A DNA stretch of 64,000 nt from an uncultured Ferrimonas sp. Lineage in GTDB: Bacteria > Pseudomonadota > Gammaproteobacteria > Enterobacterales > Shewanellaceae. Under the pieces are notes generated by a model. That model ran no database searches, was not told the DNA's origin, and worked only from the letters and a program-made list of their open reading frames with translations. This document shows, piece by piece, positions 18,072 to 27,523 of the stretch. Within the stretch, counting starts at the first letter, position 1, and every line of letters begins with the position of its first letter. Made by a program: the position numbers and the translations under genes. Where the stretch lies: NCBI RefSeq assembly GCF_947489035.1, contig NZ_CANLCI010000004.1, positions 124,001 to 188,000 on the forward strand. The letters run 5' to 3'.

Positions 18072-21000
18072 TTATTGCCAAGTTGGTCGCTGCGCCAACC
18101 ACACCTGTGGATCGCCAAGGTTGCGTTCCCACAGGCCAGCGGCATCACTACCAACGCTCAATACCTGCAGGTTCAAGGTGTCACCTTGGTGCTGGTAGGT
18201 AAGGTAGCCGTTGTTATCGACAGACCAAGCCACCACTGCGGCATCACCTTGCAGCTGCCACGCGTTGTCTTGCCACAGCAGCGTTTCGATTTCCAAGTTA
18301 CCGCTGTTGTCAAAACGCAGCTCTTGGAAGTTCAAATCACCTAAGTGGCGGATCCAGGTTTTGTTGGATTGACCGGCGAGTAGAGTGGCTGGGGTAAGGC
18401 CAGAGGTACTTTGGGGCAACAGCATGCCAGTGCCGTACTCAAAGTAGCTATCTGACCAGACAACTGGCCATTCGCCATCATGTTGCACGACCCACCAATT
18501 GTAGTGGCTGTCATCAACCATCCAAATGGTATCGGTAACAATACCATCAACGATCACTTCTAGTGCTTTTTCATCAGTTAGAGCCGAATCGAAAGCATAG
18601 CTAAGTGAAGTGTTATTCCATCCCCATTTGCTTTCCCAAGACTGATAGTCAAAATACAACCAGCTTTCGCTCGCCGACTTCATAGAAAAATCTAAAGAGA
18701 ATCGAGAAAATTCAACCGCATTAGCTTGCTCAATGCTCCAAGTAACTTCTCGACGCTCCGCTTCGCTGCGGCTGCCAAAGCTCAATGGCATATGAGCATT
18801 ACCAATTCGCTCTGCAGCTACGCTACCAAAACTACCGCTAGCTGGAACCACTGGCATCTCGGTTTGCAACAACTGTGCATTCACCTCACCCGACAAACTG
18901 CCGTGGTCATCAGCAAAGCGCAAAGCCGTCAAATCACCATTGCTTTGAGATGCTAGAACACTCCAATATTCATTATTGTAATGACTAAGGGTCAGCTTTT
19001 GGTATTCGCTTGAACCTGAACCTTCTGAACGCGACATATGCATGCTCGATTGCTGCAGCGACCAAGGTCCACTGATATCAGCTTTGGAAGGGTTGCAACC
19101 TAACCCATCGCAATCATCACCAAGATAATGCCATGCGCTATCGCCTTTCCGTGCAGAGTAGAATTTGTAGAACGCATTGTTGCCTGCAGCAGCAAGCTGA
19201 ATTTCCATCAATTCCAATGTGCCATTATCAAATTCATCGATACGGTAAAGCGTTTGTCCACGCAGTTCCTCTGCATCAATCCAATCACTCATGATGCGGG
19301 CAACTATCGGCTCGTCTGATGTACCGAATTGACGACTATTGAAGTACGCCTGTGCGATTTGACGATCGCCATTCAATTCACCGTCACGATTTTGGTCGGT
19401 ATACAGATAGACGTAAGTGGAGTCAGTCGGAACAAACTGACCTGAGCTCAACCAACCTTCAAAACCAAAGTAACCATTGTCTGCCGCAACTGGCATTTTG
19501 ATGGTGCCAAGATTGTACCCAACCGTCGCAATTAAGTTATCTGCCATCGGCAGCCAGTGGCCAGTGTAGTCCTGCAGTGCAGCAACACCGTTTAGACGGT
19601 AATAGTCAAAACCATCTGCACGCATCTCATCTTCGGTTTTTGGCTTGGTTGGCACCACTGTGGTTTCTTTATCACCTATAACAATGGTGCCATCGTCACC
19701 AATGGTGATGGAAACGCTGGTCCAAGGGCCAGTACCCGCAGTCCACTTAAAATGGATTTGGCCATCGCTGATGTACCAGTAACCAACGGCATCGCCTTCA
19801 CTGTCTTCAGCCCAGTCATCGTCACCCACCGCTGCCTTGCGGCGTTTGTAGATCACGGTGCCATCGGCGTTGAAGATCAGTTCACCTTGGTAGAGCCAGT
19901 TGCCTGCTTCCACTGGCAGTTGGATAAACAGCGGGTTATTGATTAGCTCAGAAGGCAGTCCCGGTTCAATATCGCCGGTACCGACATTACGCATGTCCCA
20001 AAGATCATGGACGCCATTAGGGAAGTTAGGTGTGGAGCGAGGGTTAGCGACACCATCAACCATAAAGCACTGACGAACCATTTCATCATCTTGATTGAAG
20101 CAAACCTCAGTTGCAGCTACACCGTCACCCTTGGTATCCACAGGATTCCCAAGACCGTAAAACGCATAACCGTTGCCTTGCTTAAAGCTAACTCCATCAA
20201 AAAATAAGGCCGAGTTACTGCCAACACCACTTAGCGTGTAACCAAAATCAGTGTTAGTAAACCTAGTGCTATCTTCATATCCGAACTCAGCATTTGTGAT
20301 TACTGAACCTGAAATACTCTTCGCTTGATGAATAGAGCTATCGATTACAGAGTTAGATACGTTGGCACCATCCATATATATAGAGTGTTCGTATACTAAA
20401 AATGCACCTTCCAATTCACTATTAGAATTAAAGCTGCCTAGCCCAACAAACTTAGAGTGATTAGCTTTCAGACCATAGAAGTGGACATCCCCGCCGTCAA
20501 TGAAGCTATCGGCAACCGTTACACTGTTCCAACCCGGCATCAAGGAAGTATTTTCAAGGTAGAATTCAGACCGACTAACGTCACTGTAATCAACCTCAAA
20601 ACTGCGGCGACCAAACTCCTTGACTACAACATAATTCAGTTCACCGTAAGACACCGTTACTCGCGGACTGGAATTTTCTTTATCGTATGAAGTTGCAGTG
20701 ATCTCAATCGGATTGCCGTATTCCCCTTCAAATTGACAGTTGCTGAAGTTCGGGTTGGCAGCACCCGCAATGTCAATATGAGTACCAGCGGCAACTGTAC
20801 AACGACTGAAGCTGGTGCCCTTGCCAATAACGACAGTGCCTTCAGCATTAGCCATCGCAGGAGAGATCACCACGCCGGTTTGATTGCCGACCAATGGCTT
20901 TTTGTTGGCATCCAGCGGATCGTACCCCAGCTCGACTTCAACGCCATCGTCGATGCCATCACCATCGCTGTCTGCCAGCATTGGATCGGTGCCCGCTTCG

Positions 21001-24000
21001 GCTTCATCAGCGTTGCTTAGGCCATCACCATCGATGTCGTCATCTTCGCTGTCTGGGATACCGTCGTTATCAGTATCGAATTCAAAGCCATCTTGGCCTG
21101 GGTGCGAACTGGCATCCAGCGGGTTGTAGATCTTCGGTTCGCCGAACTCCGGATCAAACACCGACAGCTTATCTTCTTGAAGATCGGAGTAACCGTCGTT
21201 GTCGTTGTCGCTATCCAGCGCATCTGGCTTGCCATCACCATCAAAGTCCGCAGTGGAAAAATCACTGCCGGTGATGATTGGCACCAGCAGGTTGTTGTCG
21301 CCAGAACGGTAGTTGGAGCGGGCTAATACCTCGTTAAAGTCCGTCGTTGACCAGTAGTTGTGGCCAAACTGCATGGTGTAGCTGTTCAGTGACGATTCAC
21401 TGACGTCGGGGTTTACTCGGCTTTCAGCATCAAAGCGGTTTCGAGACAGAGTTAGGCTTGGACCAGTAATGTCACTGCGTACAAACTGACTACTGTTAAC
21501 CAGTTGTGTGCCTTGATCGATTCGCAACAAGCTATCCGTTGCAATAACGGCATCGATGGCATAACCGCTGAAACTGCTGTTTGCCAGTTCAGAATCGGTC
21601 AAGTTATCAATCTGAACACTAATAAATCGTTGCTCAGCTTTGGTTAACTTGGTGACATCTGCATCGCCAACAAAGGCAATGTTTAAGCCAACACCTTCTT
21701 CAAAGTTGAAGTTGCCTTCGGTACGGTTAACTAAGCGAACGCGTGGTTCACAGTAGTAGTGATAGTTACCATCATCATCGTAGTAATAGTCGCAATGTTC
21801 ATAATTTTCGATTTCACCACGGCTTTCTACCAGCTCTGAATCAATCGCAGTTTTACCATTAATATGGCCACCATCAACTCGACTATTTTCGAGTACGACG
21901 ATGTTCTGACCATTAACCGTCACGTTGTCAAAATGAGTAAAGCGGAAAGTCGCATCAAGTGCCGAATTGGCATCAATGCTGGCATCTAATTTACGGTTGA
22001 TTTGGATCGGCTGCGCTTCAGTACCGTAACCCTGCAACTGCCCTTCAACGCGGATGTAACGCTGAGCGTTTTTGTCGTCGGCGTCGGCACCTTCGTTTAA
22101 CGAGAACACCAGTTCTGTACCCGGCAACATCGCCAGAATCGCAGTGGATTCGACCTTCATGTTGTCGGTTAACAGGTAGGGCGAACGGCTTTGCAGCCAA
22201 ACGGTGTTGTTGTAAACAATGCCACCGGCGATGGTGGTTGGGCCGGCAAACTCCGCCTTAGCGATTGCGGCTACAACTTCAGAACGCTCTGATTCATTGG
22301 CTGCGTCATCAACTGCAGTTACGTAGTACTGGTAGTTGTGATCGTTGTTGACGGTAAGATCGCTGTGGTAACTGCGAGTCAGCGGCGCCGTGTTCACTTT
22401 GATGAAGCTAGCACCGTCATCTTCAGAGCGGTACAGGTTGTAACCCACCACACTGCGCTGCGCTGATGCAGACCAGATCAGGCCAATCTCTTGATTACCG
22501 GCGTAAGCCGCCAGCCCAGAAACGATCCCCGGTGCCAGCTTGGATTTGCCTTGGTAATCGCCATTGTTGCCAGCGGCGTCGGTAGCAATCAGCGAGAACC
22601 AGATCTGCTGATTGCCGCTGAGGCCGGTCAAGGTCACTTGGTGATTTTGCGACAAGCCCGTAGAGATAGCTTGCTCGTTGGCTTTGTTGTCAGCGCTGCT
22701 GCCGTAACGGATCAGCGAAGTGGCTGGTTCGTTAGTGCTAAAGCGGATGGTCATTTGACCGGTTTGAATGTTGGACTGAACCTCCACCGATTCAATGCTC
22801 GGCGCGGTTACTAGCGTGACCTTATCGGTCGCGGTGATATTGAGCGTATTCAGGGCGCGGTCAACGATTTTCGCCGTTGGCTCGACGTCGATCTCTGCGG
22901 GGGTATCGATGCGGTATTCACGCATGTAGATGCCGTCGTTCGCTTTGGTGTCGCCACCAGCGCCGTTATCCAGCAGCACGATGTCGCTGTCCAAGCCAAC
23001 CACAGACGCAGTTACCTTGGCGCCAGTTTCACCGTTAAGATCCAGTTTCAGCAGCAGTTTATCGCCCATGGTGCTGGCACCGCTGGCGCTAAAGCTGGCA
23101 ACATCGATAACCCGATCAAGCACGATGGTGTCGCTGACGTCATTCAGGGTTTTACCGGCGCTGTCTTTAAACGACGCCTTTACGGTTTGCTGCCCTTCCA
23201 GATCCGCCAACGCGATGGTGTAGTTGCTGTTAAACGGAATCCAACCACTGTCCTTGGAGTCATCCTGCAAACGCACGCGCATCTCGACCGCATCGGAGTT
23301 ACCAATGGCTAAGGAGACGTGTTGCTGATTGGTATAGGCATCGCCATCGTTGATCACCAAGAAGCTTTGGCGCAGGTTTTGATCGGGCAGCGGGTAGTGC
23401 TCTTGGCCGCCATCCAACACCAAACTTTGCTTAATGGTTTCCCAGCCTTGATCGGAGCACTGAGCGGTCAGATCGTACTCACCCAGCGGCAGCTCGGACT
23501 CCACCTCGCCATCTTTATTTACTGGCAGGGTGTAGCTGTTGCCTTTGTTGTCGCCACTGGTGGCAACCGCAGTCACGATCAGATCGCCACTACAGCCACC
23601 AAAGGCTTCCAACTTAAAGGAAACCAATGCGGAGGATTGCGTTAGCGATATCGCTGGGAAGTTAAAGAAGCCAAACTCATTCACCACCACGGTGGTTGGG
23701 TTGGTTTGTGCTTGATAAAAGCGCTTACTAAAGGTTACGCCATCGGCGTAAGAACCCAGCGGTAACTGCATCTGCCAGTTACCTGCGCCATCGGTAACGG
23801 TTTGGTATTCACTGTTGTTTAGGGCAATGGCAATACCGGAGTGATCAACCTTGCCACTTAGCGTTGCGGCGCCTTTAACGCCACCAACCACCCGCTCCAA
23901 TAAAATAGGGAACGGCAGTTCGTAGTCAGCCACATTGGGGACCACCAGCTGCATCACAGCGCTTTTGTAGCCTGATTTGCTGAGTTGCAGTTGGAAGTTG

Positions 24001-26786
24001 CCGGGCTCAATCGCCTTAAACAGCAGCTTGCCGTTGCTGTCAGACAAGCCTGGGAAGCTGCCATTGCTGCCAGTTAAGTTCGCTACGACACCGTCAATGG
24101 CGCCATTGGTATCTGCTGCTGCAACCGTGGCACTCATGGTGCGCACTGGCATCTGCACTTTACCCAGCTCGACTACAGTGTCTGCGCTGATTTGCGCGCT
24201 AAACAACTGATCAACGTAACCGCTTTTTTCTGCCGAAAAGGTTTGTTTACCAACGGCGATGTCGTTCAGGACAATGCGACCGTTGCTGTCGCTTTGTACC
24301 TGCTTATCTGTGCCTAGCAGGGTTACGCTGGCATCGCTGACGGGCTCGGTGCCATTAAGCAAGGTAGCGGCAACACCACCAACTTGAGACTGCAGGATCA
24401 CTGCCGGCAGAGTCAGCACTTCGCCTTGACGGATCTCCAGCTGAGTCCCAACGGTTTGCGATACAAAGCCCGCTTTGCTGTAACTTACGCCACCATTGAT
24501 GGTGCCGGTTGGCAAAGAGAGCTGCCACGCGCCGCTGGCGTCGGTAACGATAGGCTGGGCCACCGTTGGAATAGCCACGCTGACGCCGCTGTGATCATTG
24601 CCATCAGACAGCATTACCGCACCGGCCAATACGCCGTAACTGCGCTCTAGCTCAACGTCGTATGGCAGCTGATAATCGTCGTCAGCAGGCAGCATTAGAC
24701 CCAGCGTTACTTTGCCGTAGCCTTGTTGCTCAACAATCAGCTGGTAGTTGCCGCTTGCCAGCGCACTAAAGGTAAACTGACCGTTCGCATCGGTACTGGT
24801 TTGCGCATCGCCAACCAGCTTGCCACCACGCAAGCGCACGCTGGCATTGGCGACCGCAACACCATTGGCAACCACGTTGCCGCTAAATTGGTACGGCAGC
24901 AGTTGCAGCGGTGCTTGCAGTTCGGTGTCGCCATGTTCCGATCGGTTTTTCACCTCCACCGGAATGGAAACGACGCGGTAACCGGGCTGTTCAATCGCCA
25001 CTTGGTAGTGACCAACGGCAATGTCATCAAAGCGGAAGCGTCCATCATTACCGGTAGCAACGGTATTGCCCAGTGGCAGCAAGCGTACATCGATCGCCGC
25101 TTGTGGCTGACCAGCACCATCGGTAACTTCACCCACCAAAACGCCACTGGTGCTGTTAAGCGCAACTGGGGCGATACGGCTCGTTACGCCTTTAACCACG
25201 ATGGCCGTAGCCACGGCATTTTGGTGATTGGCTTCAGTGATGTTGAGCACGTATTGGCCAGGCGCCAACCCATTGATGATAAAGGAACCGTCACGAGCGG
25301 TTACCGCTTCTTTATCGGTGCCCTCAATCGCAACCAAAATACCAGCGTGTTGGAACTGACCGATGCGATCTTGCAGCAGCGCGGTGCCAGCAATGGCGCC
25401 TTCATTTGGTTCGCTGCGCTTTAGCAGCAACGTTGCTGCAGTAGTGGTGGCGTTGGCAATAACTTCCAGATTATCCAGCTTGGCTGGTGCAAACTCTGGG
25501 GCAGAGATCGTCACGCTGTAACTATCACCCACTGGTAATGAGTTAAAACGGTAGGTACCTGCGGCATTGGTTAATGCGGTGAATACCGATTGATCCGCCG
25601 CTTGCGCGTAGACAACAAAGTTGGCGTAATTCTCGATGGCTTGCGCGGTGATTTGACCGGTTAAATGGCCACGTTTGCTATTTAAAGCAACCGCTGCCAT
25701 GTCAGTCATGACCTCAGACTGCACTTGCACAGTCTGGTACTTACCCGCAAAGCTGCTGTGCTCAATGGCAACGGCGTATTGGCCTGCTGGCACATCCTCA
25801 AACAGGGCGTTACCGCTTGCATCTGTGGTTACTGACTGGCCTAACGGCTGCAGCTGTACTAAGGCATCGGCAATCGCTTCGCCGCTGCTGGCACCTACCA
25901 CTTGCAGTTTCAGTTCACCGGGCGCGGTTAGCTCATCTTCTTCAATCGGCAAGATGGAAACTTCATCTTCCACCGCCACCGAAATATTTTGGCGGTTAAC
26001 GCTGTTACCGCTGGTGGCATCAACCACAACGATGCCGTAGTTGCTGCACGCTGGTACTTCAATGCTGAAGTTACCGTGTTGATCGACAGGCAGGGCAATG
26101 GGTTCACTGACTGGCAGTGGCAGCTCGCTGCTGCCCGCGTCATTAACCGCAGCAGAATCATTAGCACCGCAGTTAGACGTTAAGTAGGCACCAGCAGTAA
26201 TAGTGGCTTTACCACGAACACGGTTAGCGCGAGCGGTTGCCACTCGACCCGCGGTATTCGGTAAGGTGATCCCAGCGAGATTGATCTGGCCAGAAATAGA
26301 GGACAAGGCTGATAACGGGGGTAACACCGGATCAGTCATGCCGCCGTCGCTGCCGTTACAAACGTAGGATACCGCTGACACTTCATTGTCTTGCAGCGTG
26401 TTATCACGATTTAGATCAAGGCCGCTATTGATCTTGAAGCCGCCGTTTACGCAATTATCCCCAGCTGCTTCAGCAACGATGTCCACCAAGCTGTTAAATC
26501 CATCTTGACCATTTTGGCCATGACACACTTCTTTCACTGCGGTGACTTCGTCGTCATCCAACTTACCGTTACCGTTGTTATCGATGCCGGTTTCAATTTC
26601 GATGCCACCGTTTGGGCAGGTGTCACTAAAACTGAACTCAGCTTGGCGAGTGACAATGGAATTGCCTGGAGTGGGTGTAGGGGTTGGATCAGTTGGAGCG
26701 TCACTGCCGCCACCACCGCCGCCACAGGCAACTAATGATGAAACAGACAGCAAGACCGCCCCTAACCGTGATAACAGCTTGGGCAT
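18072..26786 (-). CDS. giant multidomain surface lipoprotein (2904 residues)
   Basis: Signal peptide with lipobox LVAC (Cys 21), then a Gly6 run and Thr-Pro linker; the non-Asp +2 residue favours outer-membrane sorting. Residues about 47-150 hold two Ca-binding-like repeats (CPNGG...IDNNGNGKLDDDEV, then CVNGG...LDLNRDNTLQDNEV). About 285-1135 hold nine or ten repeats of some 85 residues of the carboxypeptidase-regulatory or prealbumin-like type (TDASGNALFEDVPAGQYAVAIE). Then come Ig/Fn3-like domains (to about 1510), beta-helix-like segments (about 1520-1850 and 1960-2240) and thrombospondin type 3 Asp-rich repeats (about 1855-1960, DTDNDGIPDSEDDDIDGDG). The C-terminal 600 residues are of unknown fold. 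A cell-surface adhesion or polymer-binding role is inferred only. Confidence 0.85.
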   Translation of the reverse strand: MPKLLSRLGAVLLSVSSLVACGGGGGGSDAPTDPTPTPTPGNSIVTRQAEFSFSDTCPNGGIEIETGIDNNGNGKLDDDEVTAVKEVCHGQNGQDGFNSLVDIVAEAAGDNCVNGGFKINSGLDLNRDNTLQDNEVSAVSYVCNGSDGGMTDPVLPPLSALSSISGQINLAGITLPNTAGRVATARANRVRGKATITAGAYLTSNCGANDSAAVNDAGSSELPLPVSEPIALPVDQHGNFSIEVPACSNYGIVVVDATSGNSVNRQNISVAVEDEVSILPIEEDELTAPGELKLQVVGASSGEAIADALVQLQPLGQSVTTDASGNALFEDVPAGQYAVAIEHSSFAGKYQTVQVQSEVMTDMAAVALNSKRGHLTGQITAQAIENYANFVVYAQAADQSVFTALTNAAGTYRFNSLPVGDSYSVTISAPEFAPAKLDNLEVIANATTTAATLLLKRSEPNEGAIAGTALLQDRIGQFQHAGILVAIEGTDKEAVTARDGSFIINGLAPGQYVLNITEANHQNAVATAIVVKGVTSRIAPVALNSTSGVLVGEVTDGAGQPQAAIDVRLLPLGNTVATGNDGRFRFDDIAVGHYQVAIEQPGYRVVSIPVEVKNRSEHGDTELQAPLQLLPYQFSGNVVANGVAVANASVRLRGGKLVGDAQTSTDANGQFTFSALASGNYQLIVEQQGYGKVTLGLMLPADDDYQLPYDVELERSYGVLAGAVMLSDGNDHSGVSVAIPTVAQPIVTDASGAWQLSLPTGTINGGVSYSKAGFVSQTVGTQLEIRQGEVLTLPAVILQSQVGGVAATLLNGTEPVSDASVTLLGTDKQVQSDSNGRIVLNDIAVGKQTFSAEKSGYVDQLFSAQISADTVVELGKVQMPVRTMSATVAAADTNGAIDGVVANLTGSNGSFPGLSDSNGKLLFKAIEPGNFQLQLSKSGYKSAVMQLVVPNVADYELPFPILLERVVGGVKGAATLSGKVDHSGIAIALNNSEYQTVTDGAGNWQMQLPLGSYADGVTFSKRFYQAQTNPTTVVVNEFGFFNFPAISLTQSSALVSFKLEAFGGCSGDLIVTAVATSGDNKGNSYTLPVNKDGEVESELPLGEYDLTAQCSDQGWETIKQSLVLDGGQEHYPLPDQNLRQSFLVINDGDAYTNQQHVSLAIGNSDAVEMRVRLQDDSKDSGWIPFNSNYTIALADLEGQQTVKASFKDSAGKTLNDVSDTIVLDRVIDVASFSASGASTMGDKLLLKLDLNGETGAKVTASVVGLDSDIVLLDNGAGGDTKANDGIYMREYRIDTPAEIDVEPTAKIVDRALNTLNITATDKVTLVTAPSIESVEVQSNIQTGQMTIRFSTNEPATSLIRYGSSADNKANEQAISTGLSQNHQVTLTGLSGNQQIWFSLIATDAAGNNGDYQGKSKLAPGIVSGLAAYAGNQEIGLIWSASAQRSVVGYNLYRSEDDGASFIKVNTAPLTRSYHSDLTVNNDHNYQYYVTAVDDAANESERSEVVAAIAKAEFAGPTTIAGGIVYNNTVWLQSRSPYLLTDNMKVESTAILAMLPGTELVFSLNEGADADDKNAQRYIRVEGQLQGYGTEAQPIQINRKLDASIDANSALDATFRFTHFDNVTVNGQNIVVLENSRVDGGHINGKTAIDSELVESRGEIENYEHCDYYYDDDGNYHYYCEPRVRLVNRTEGNFNFEEGVGLNIAFVGDADVTKLTKAEQRFISVQIDNLTDSELANSSFSGYAIDAVIATDSLLRIDQGTQLVNSSQFVRSDITGPSLTLSRNRFDAESRVNPDVSESSLNSYTMQFGHNYWSTTDFNEVLARSNYRSGDNNLLVPIITGSDFSTADFDGDGKPDALDSDNDNDGYSDLQEDKLSVFDPEFGEPKIYNPLDASSHPGQDGFEFDTDNDGIPDSEDDDIDGDGLSNADEAEAGTDPMLADSDGDGIDDGVEVELGYDPLDANKKPLVGNQTGVVISPAMANAEGTVVIGKGTSFSRCTVAAGTHIDIAGAANPNFSNCQFEGEYGNPIEITATSYDKENSSPRVTVSYGELNYVVVKEFGRRSFEVDYSDVSRSEFYLENTSLMPGWNSVTVADSFIDGGDVHFYGLKANHSKFVGLGSFNSNSELEGAFLVYEHSIYMDGANVSNSVIDSSIHQAKSISGSVITNAEFGYEDSTRFTNTDFGYTLSGVGSNSALFFDGVSFKQGNGYAFYGLGNPVDTKGDGVAATEVCFNQDDEMVRQCFMVDGVANPRSTPNFPNGVHDLWDMRNVGTGDIEPGLPSELINNPLFIQLPVEAGNWLYQGELIFNADGTVIYKRRKAAVGDDDWAEDSEGDAVGYWYISDGQIHFKWTAGTGPWTSVSITIGDDGTIVIGDKETTVVPTKPKTEDEMRADGFDYYRLNGVAALQDYTGHWLPMADNLIATVGYNLGTIKMPVAADNGYFGFEGWLSSGQFVPTDSTYVYLYTDQNRDGELNGDRQIAQAYFNSRQFGTSDEPIVARIMSDWIDAEELRGQTLYRIDEFDNGTLELMEIQLAAAGNNAFYKFYSARKGDSAWHYLGDDCDGLGCNPSKADISGPWSLQQSSMHMSRSEGSGSSEYQKLTLSHYNNEYWSVLASQSNGDLTALRFADDHGSLSGEVNAQLLQTEMPVVPASGSFGSVAAERIGNAHMPLSFGSRSEAERREVTWSIEQANAVEFSRFSLDFSMKSASESWLYFDYQSWESKWGWNNTSLSYAFDSALTDEKALEVIVDGIVTDTIWMVDDSHYNWWVVQHDGEWPVVWSDSYFEYGTGMLLPQSTSGLTPATLLAGQSNKTWIRHLGDLNFQELRFDNSGNLEIETLLWQDNAWQLQGDAAVVAWSVDNNGYLTYQHQGDTLNLQVLSVGSDAAGLWERNLGDPQVWLAQRPTWQ

Positions 26787-27052
26787 ATATGAACTCGGTA
26801 TTGGTAAGTAATTGTTGGATAGACTTTTCTATTGATGCGCATCCTATCGGGCAGAGATGCAAAAACAATCAGAAAGACAAAATCACAACAAACCAATACA
26901 ACGAAGCCACAATGGCGCAATGGAATAGGTAAAGAAGTGTAAAGGCGTGCCACAAATAACGCTTTAAATTATCTTTACCTACATTTACCACCTCCTAAAG
27001 TCGGTAAAAAGATAAAACCTTAAATGAGGTAAATGATATTAAAAATAAGATC
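26787..27052 (-). promoter_or_regulatory. leader and promoter region of the giant lipoprotein gene
   Basis: This stretch is AT-rich and gene-free. It contains repeated GGTAAA-type words and, at 26979-26996, a start-stop element: AGGAGG, six bases, ATG, then TAG directly. No clear -35/-10 pair stands out. Confidence 0.4.
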
Positions 27053-27084
27053 AAAAAAAAGCCCGCACCTAAACCGGTGCGGGC
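27053..27084 (-). terminator. terminator after the 31-residue ORF
   Basis: GCCCGCACC (27061-27069) pairs with GGTGCGGGC (27076-27084), followed on the minus strand by eight U. It separates this unit from the giant gene. Confidence 0.9.
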
Positions 27085-27169
27085 CAAAATCTAACAACTA
27101 GATCAATGATGATAAGGGGCTTTCGCCGTGGTTAATTTAGCAATCGGCTTAAATTAACCGGCTGGGTTA

Positions 27170-27265
27170 TTACTGACCCAGAGAGAACATTGCGCCGCTA
27201 GTCCAACCTGAAGATTGGGTAGCCAAAGTGGTGTAAATCGCAACGTTGTAAGTAAACATGTTCAT
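27170..27265 (-). CDS. small protein of 31 residues
   Basis: The minus strand has TTAGGAG, six bases and ATG, then 31 codons (MNMFTYNVAIYTTLATQSSG, continuing to FSLGQ) and a double stop TAATAA. It is uncharged and moderately hydrophobic, with no Cys; I know no relative. It sits in its own transcription unit: a strong promoter, a GGA-rich leader of about 160 nt, the ORF, a terminator. The Shine-Dalgarno is itself a GGA site, so CsrA could block translation. It might instead be a chance ORF in a CsrB-like RNA. Confidence 0.55.
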   Translation of the reverse strand: MNMFTYNVAIYTTLATQSSGWTSGAMFSLGQ

Positions 27266-27426
27266 AGGTAACTCCTAATAAATAATTCAGTAATTTAGAT
27301 GACAGTATTCGAAGGTGCTGTTCCGTGGCGCAATCTCGATTCCTTGGAGTCATCGTGGTTACTCGGTTCCTTGGAGTTTCATTGTCTTCCTGACATAACT
27401 CGGTGCGAAGGGGGTTCCCTGTCGAC
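27266..27426 (-). promoter_or_regulatory. CsrA-binding leader RNA, CsrB-like
   Basis: The inferred transcript starts GTCGACAGGGAAC, the same 5' end as CsrB. It then displays GGA in hairpin loops: TGTC-AGGAA-GACA (27383-27395), ACTC-CAAGGAACC-GAGT (27361-27377) and CTC-CAAGGAATC-GAG just after it. The total transcript to the terminator would be 374 nt, the length of CsrB, but the second half lacks GGA and holds the small ORF. Confidence 0.6.
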
Positions 27427-27433
27427 GAGAGGC

Positions 27434-27461
27434 ATCATAGCAAACTGTAATTTTATTACAA
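27434..27461 (-). promoter_or_regulatory. sigma70 promoter of the CsrB-like/small-ORF transcript
   Basis: -35 TTGTAA (27456-27461), 16-bp spacer, -10 TATGAT (27434-27439), then 7 bases to the proposed start G at 27426. Confidence 0.7.
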
Positions 27462-27512
27462 GAAAAAAGACAGAATTTATACGAACTCTGTCTTTTGTGT
27501 AATTTTATTACG
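27446..27512. repeat. pair of palindromic operator-like repeats
   Basis: TGTAATTTTATTACA (27446-27460, arms TGTAAT/ATTACA) overlaps the -35 box above, and TGTAATTTTATTACG lies at 27498-27512. The pair flanks the aminopeptidase terminator. Two copies this similar around a promoter suggest a regulator site; the regulator is unknown. Confidence 0.5.
27464..27496 (-). terminator. terminator of the M17 aminopeptidase gene
   Basis: AAAAGACAGA and TCTGTCTTTT form a 10-bp stem with a 12-base loop, with a minus-strand U run. Confidence 0.78.
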
Positions 27513-27523
27513 CAATGTGAACT

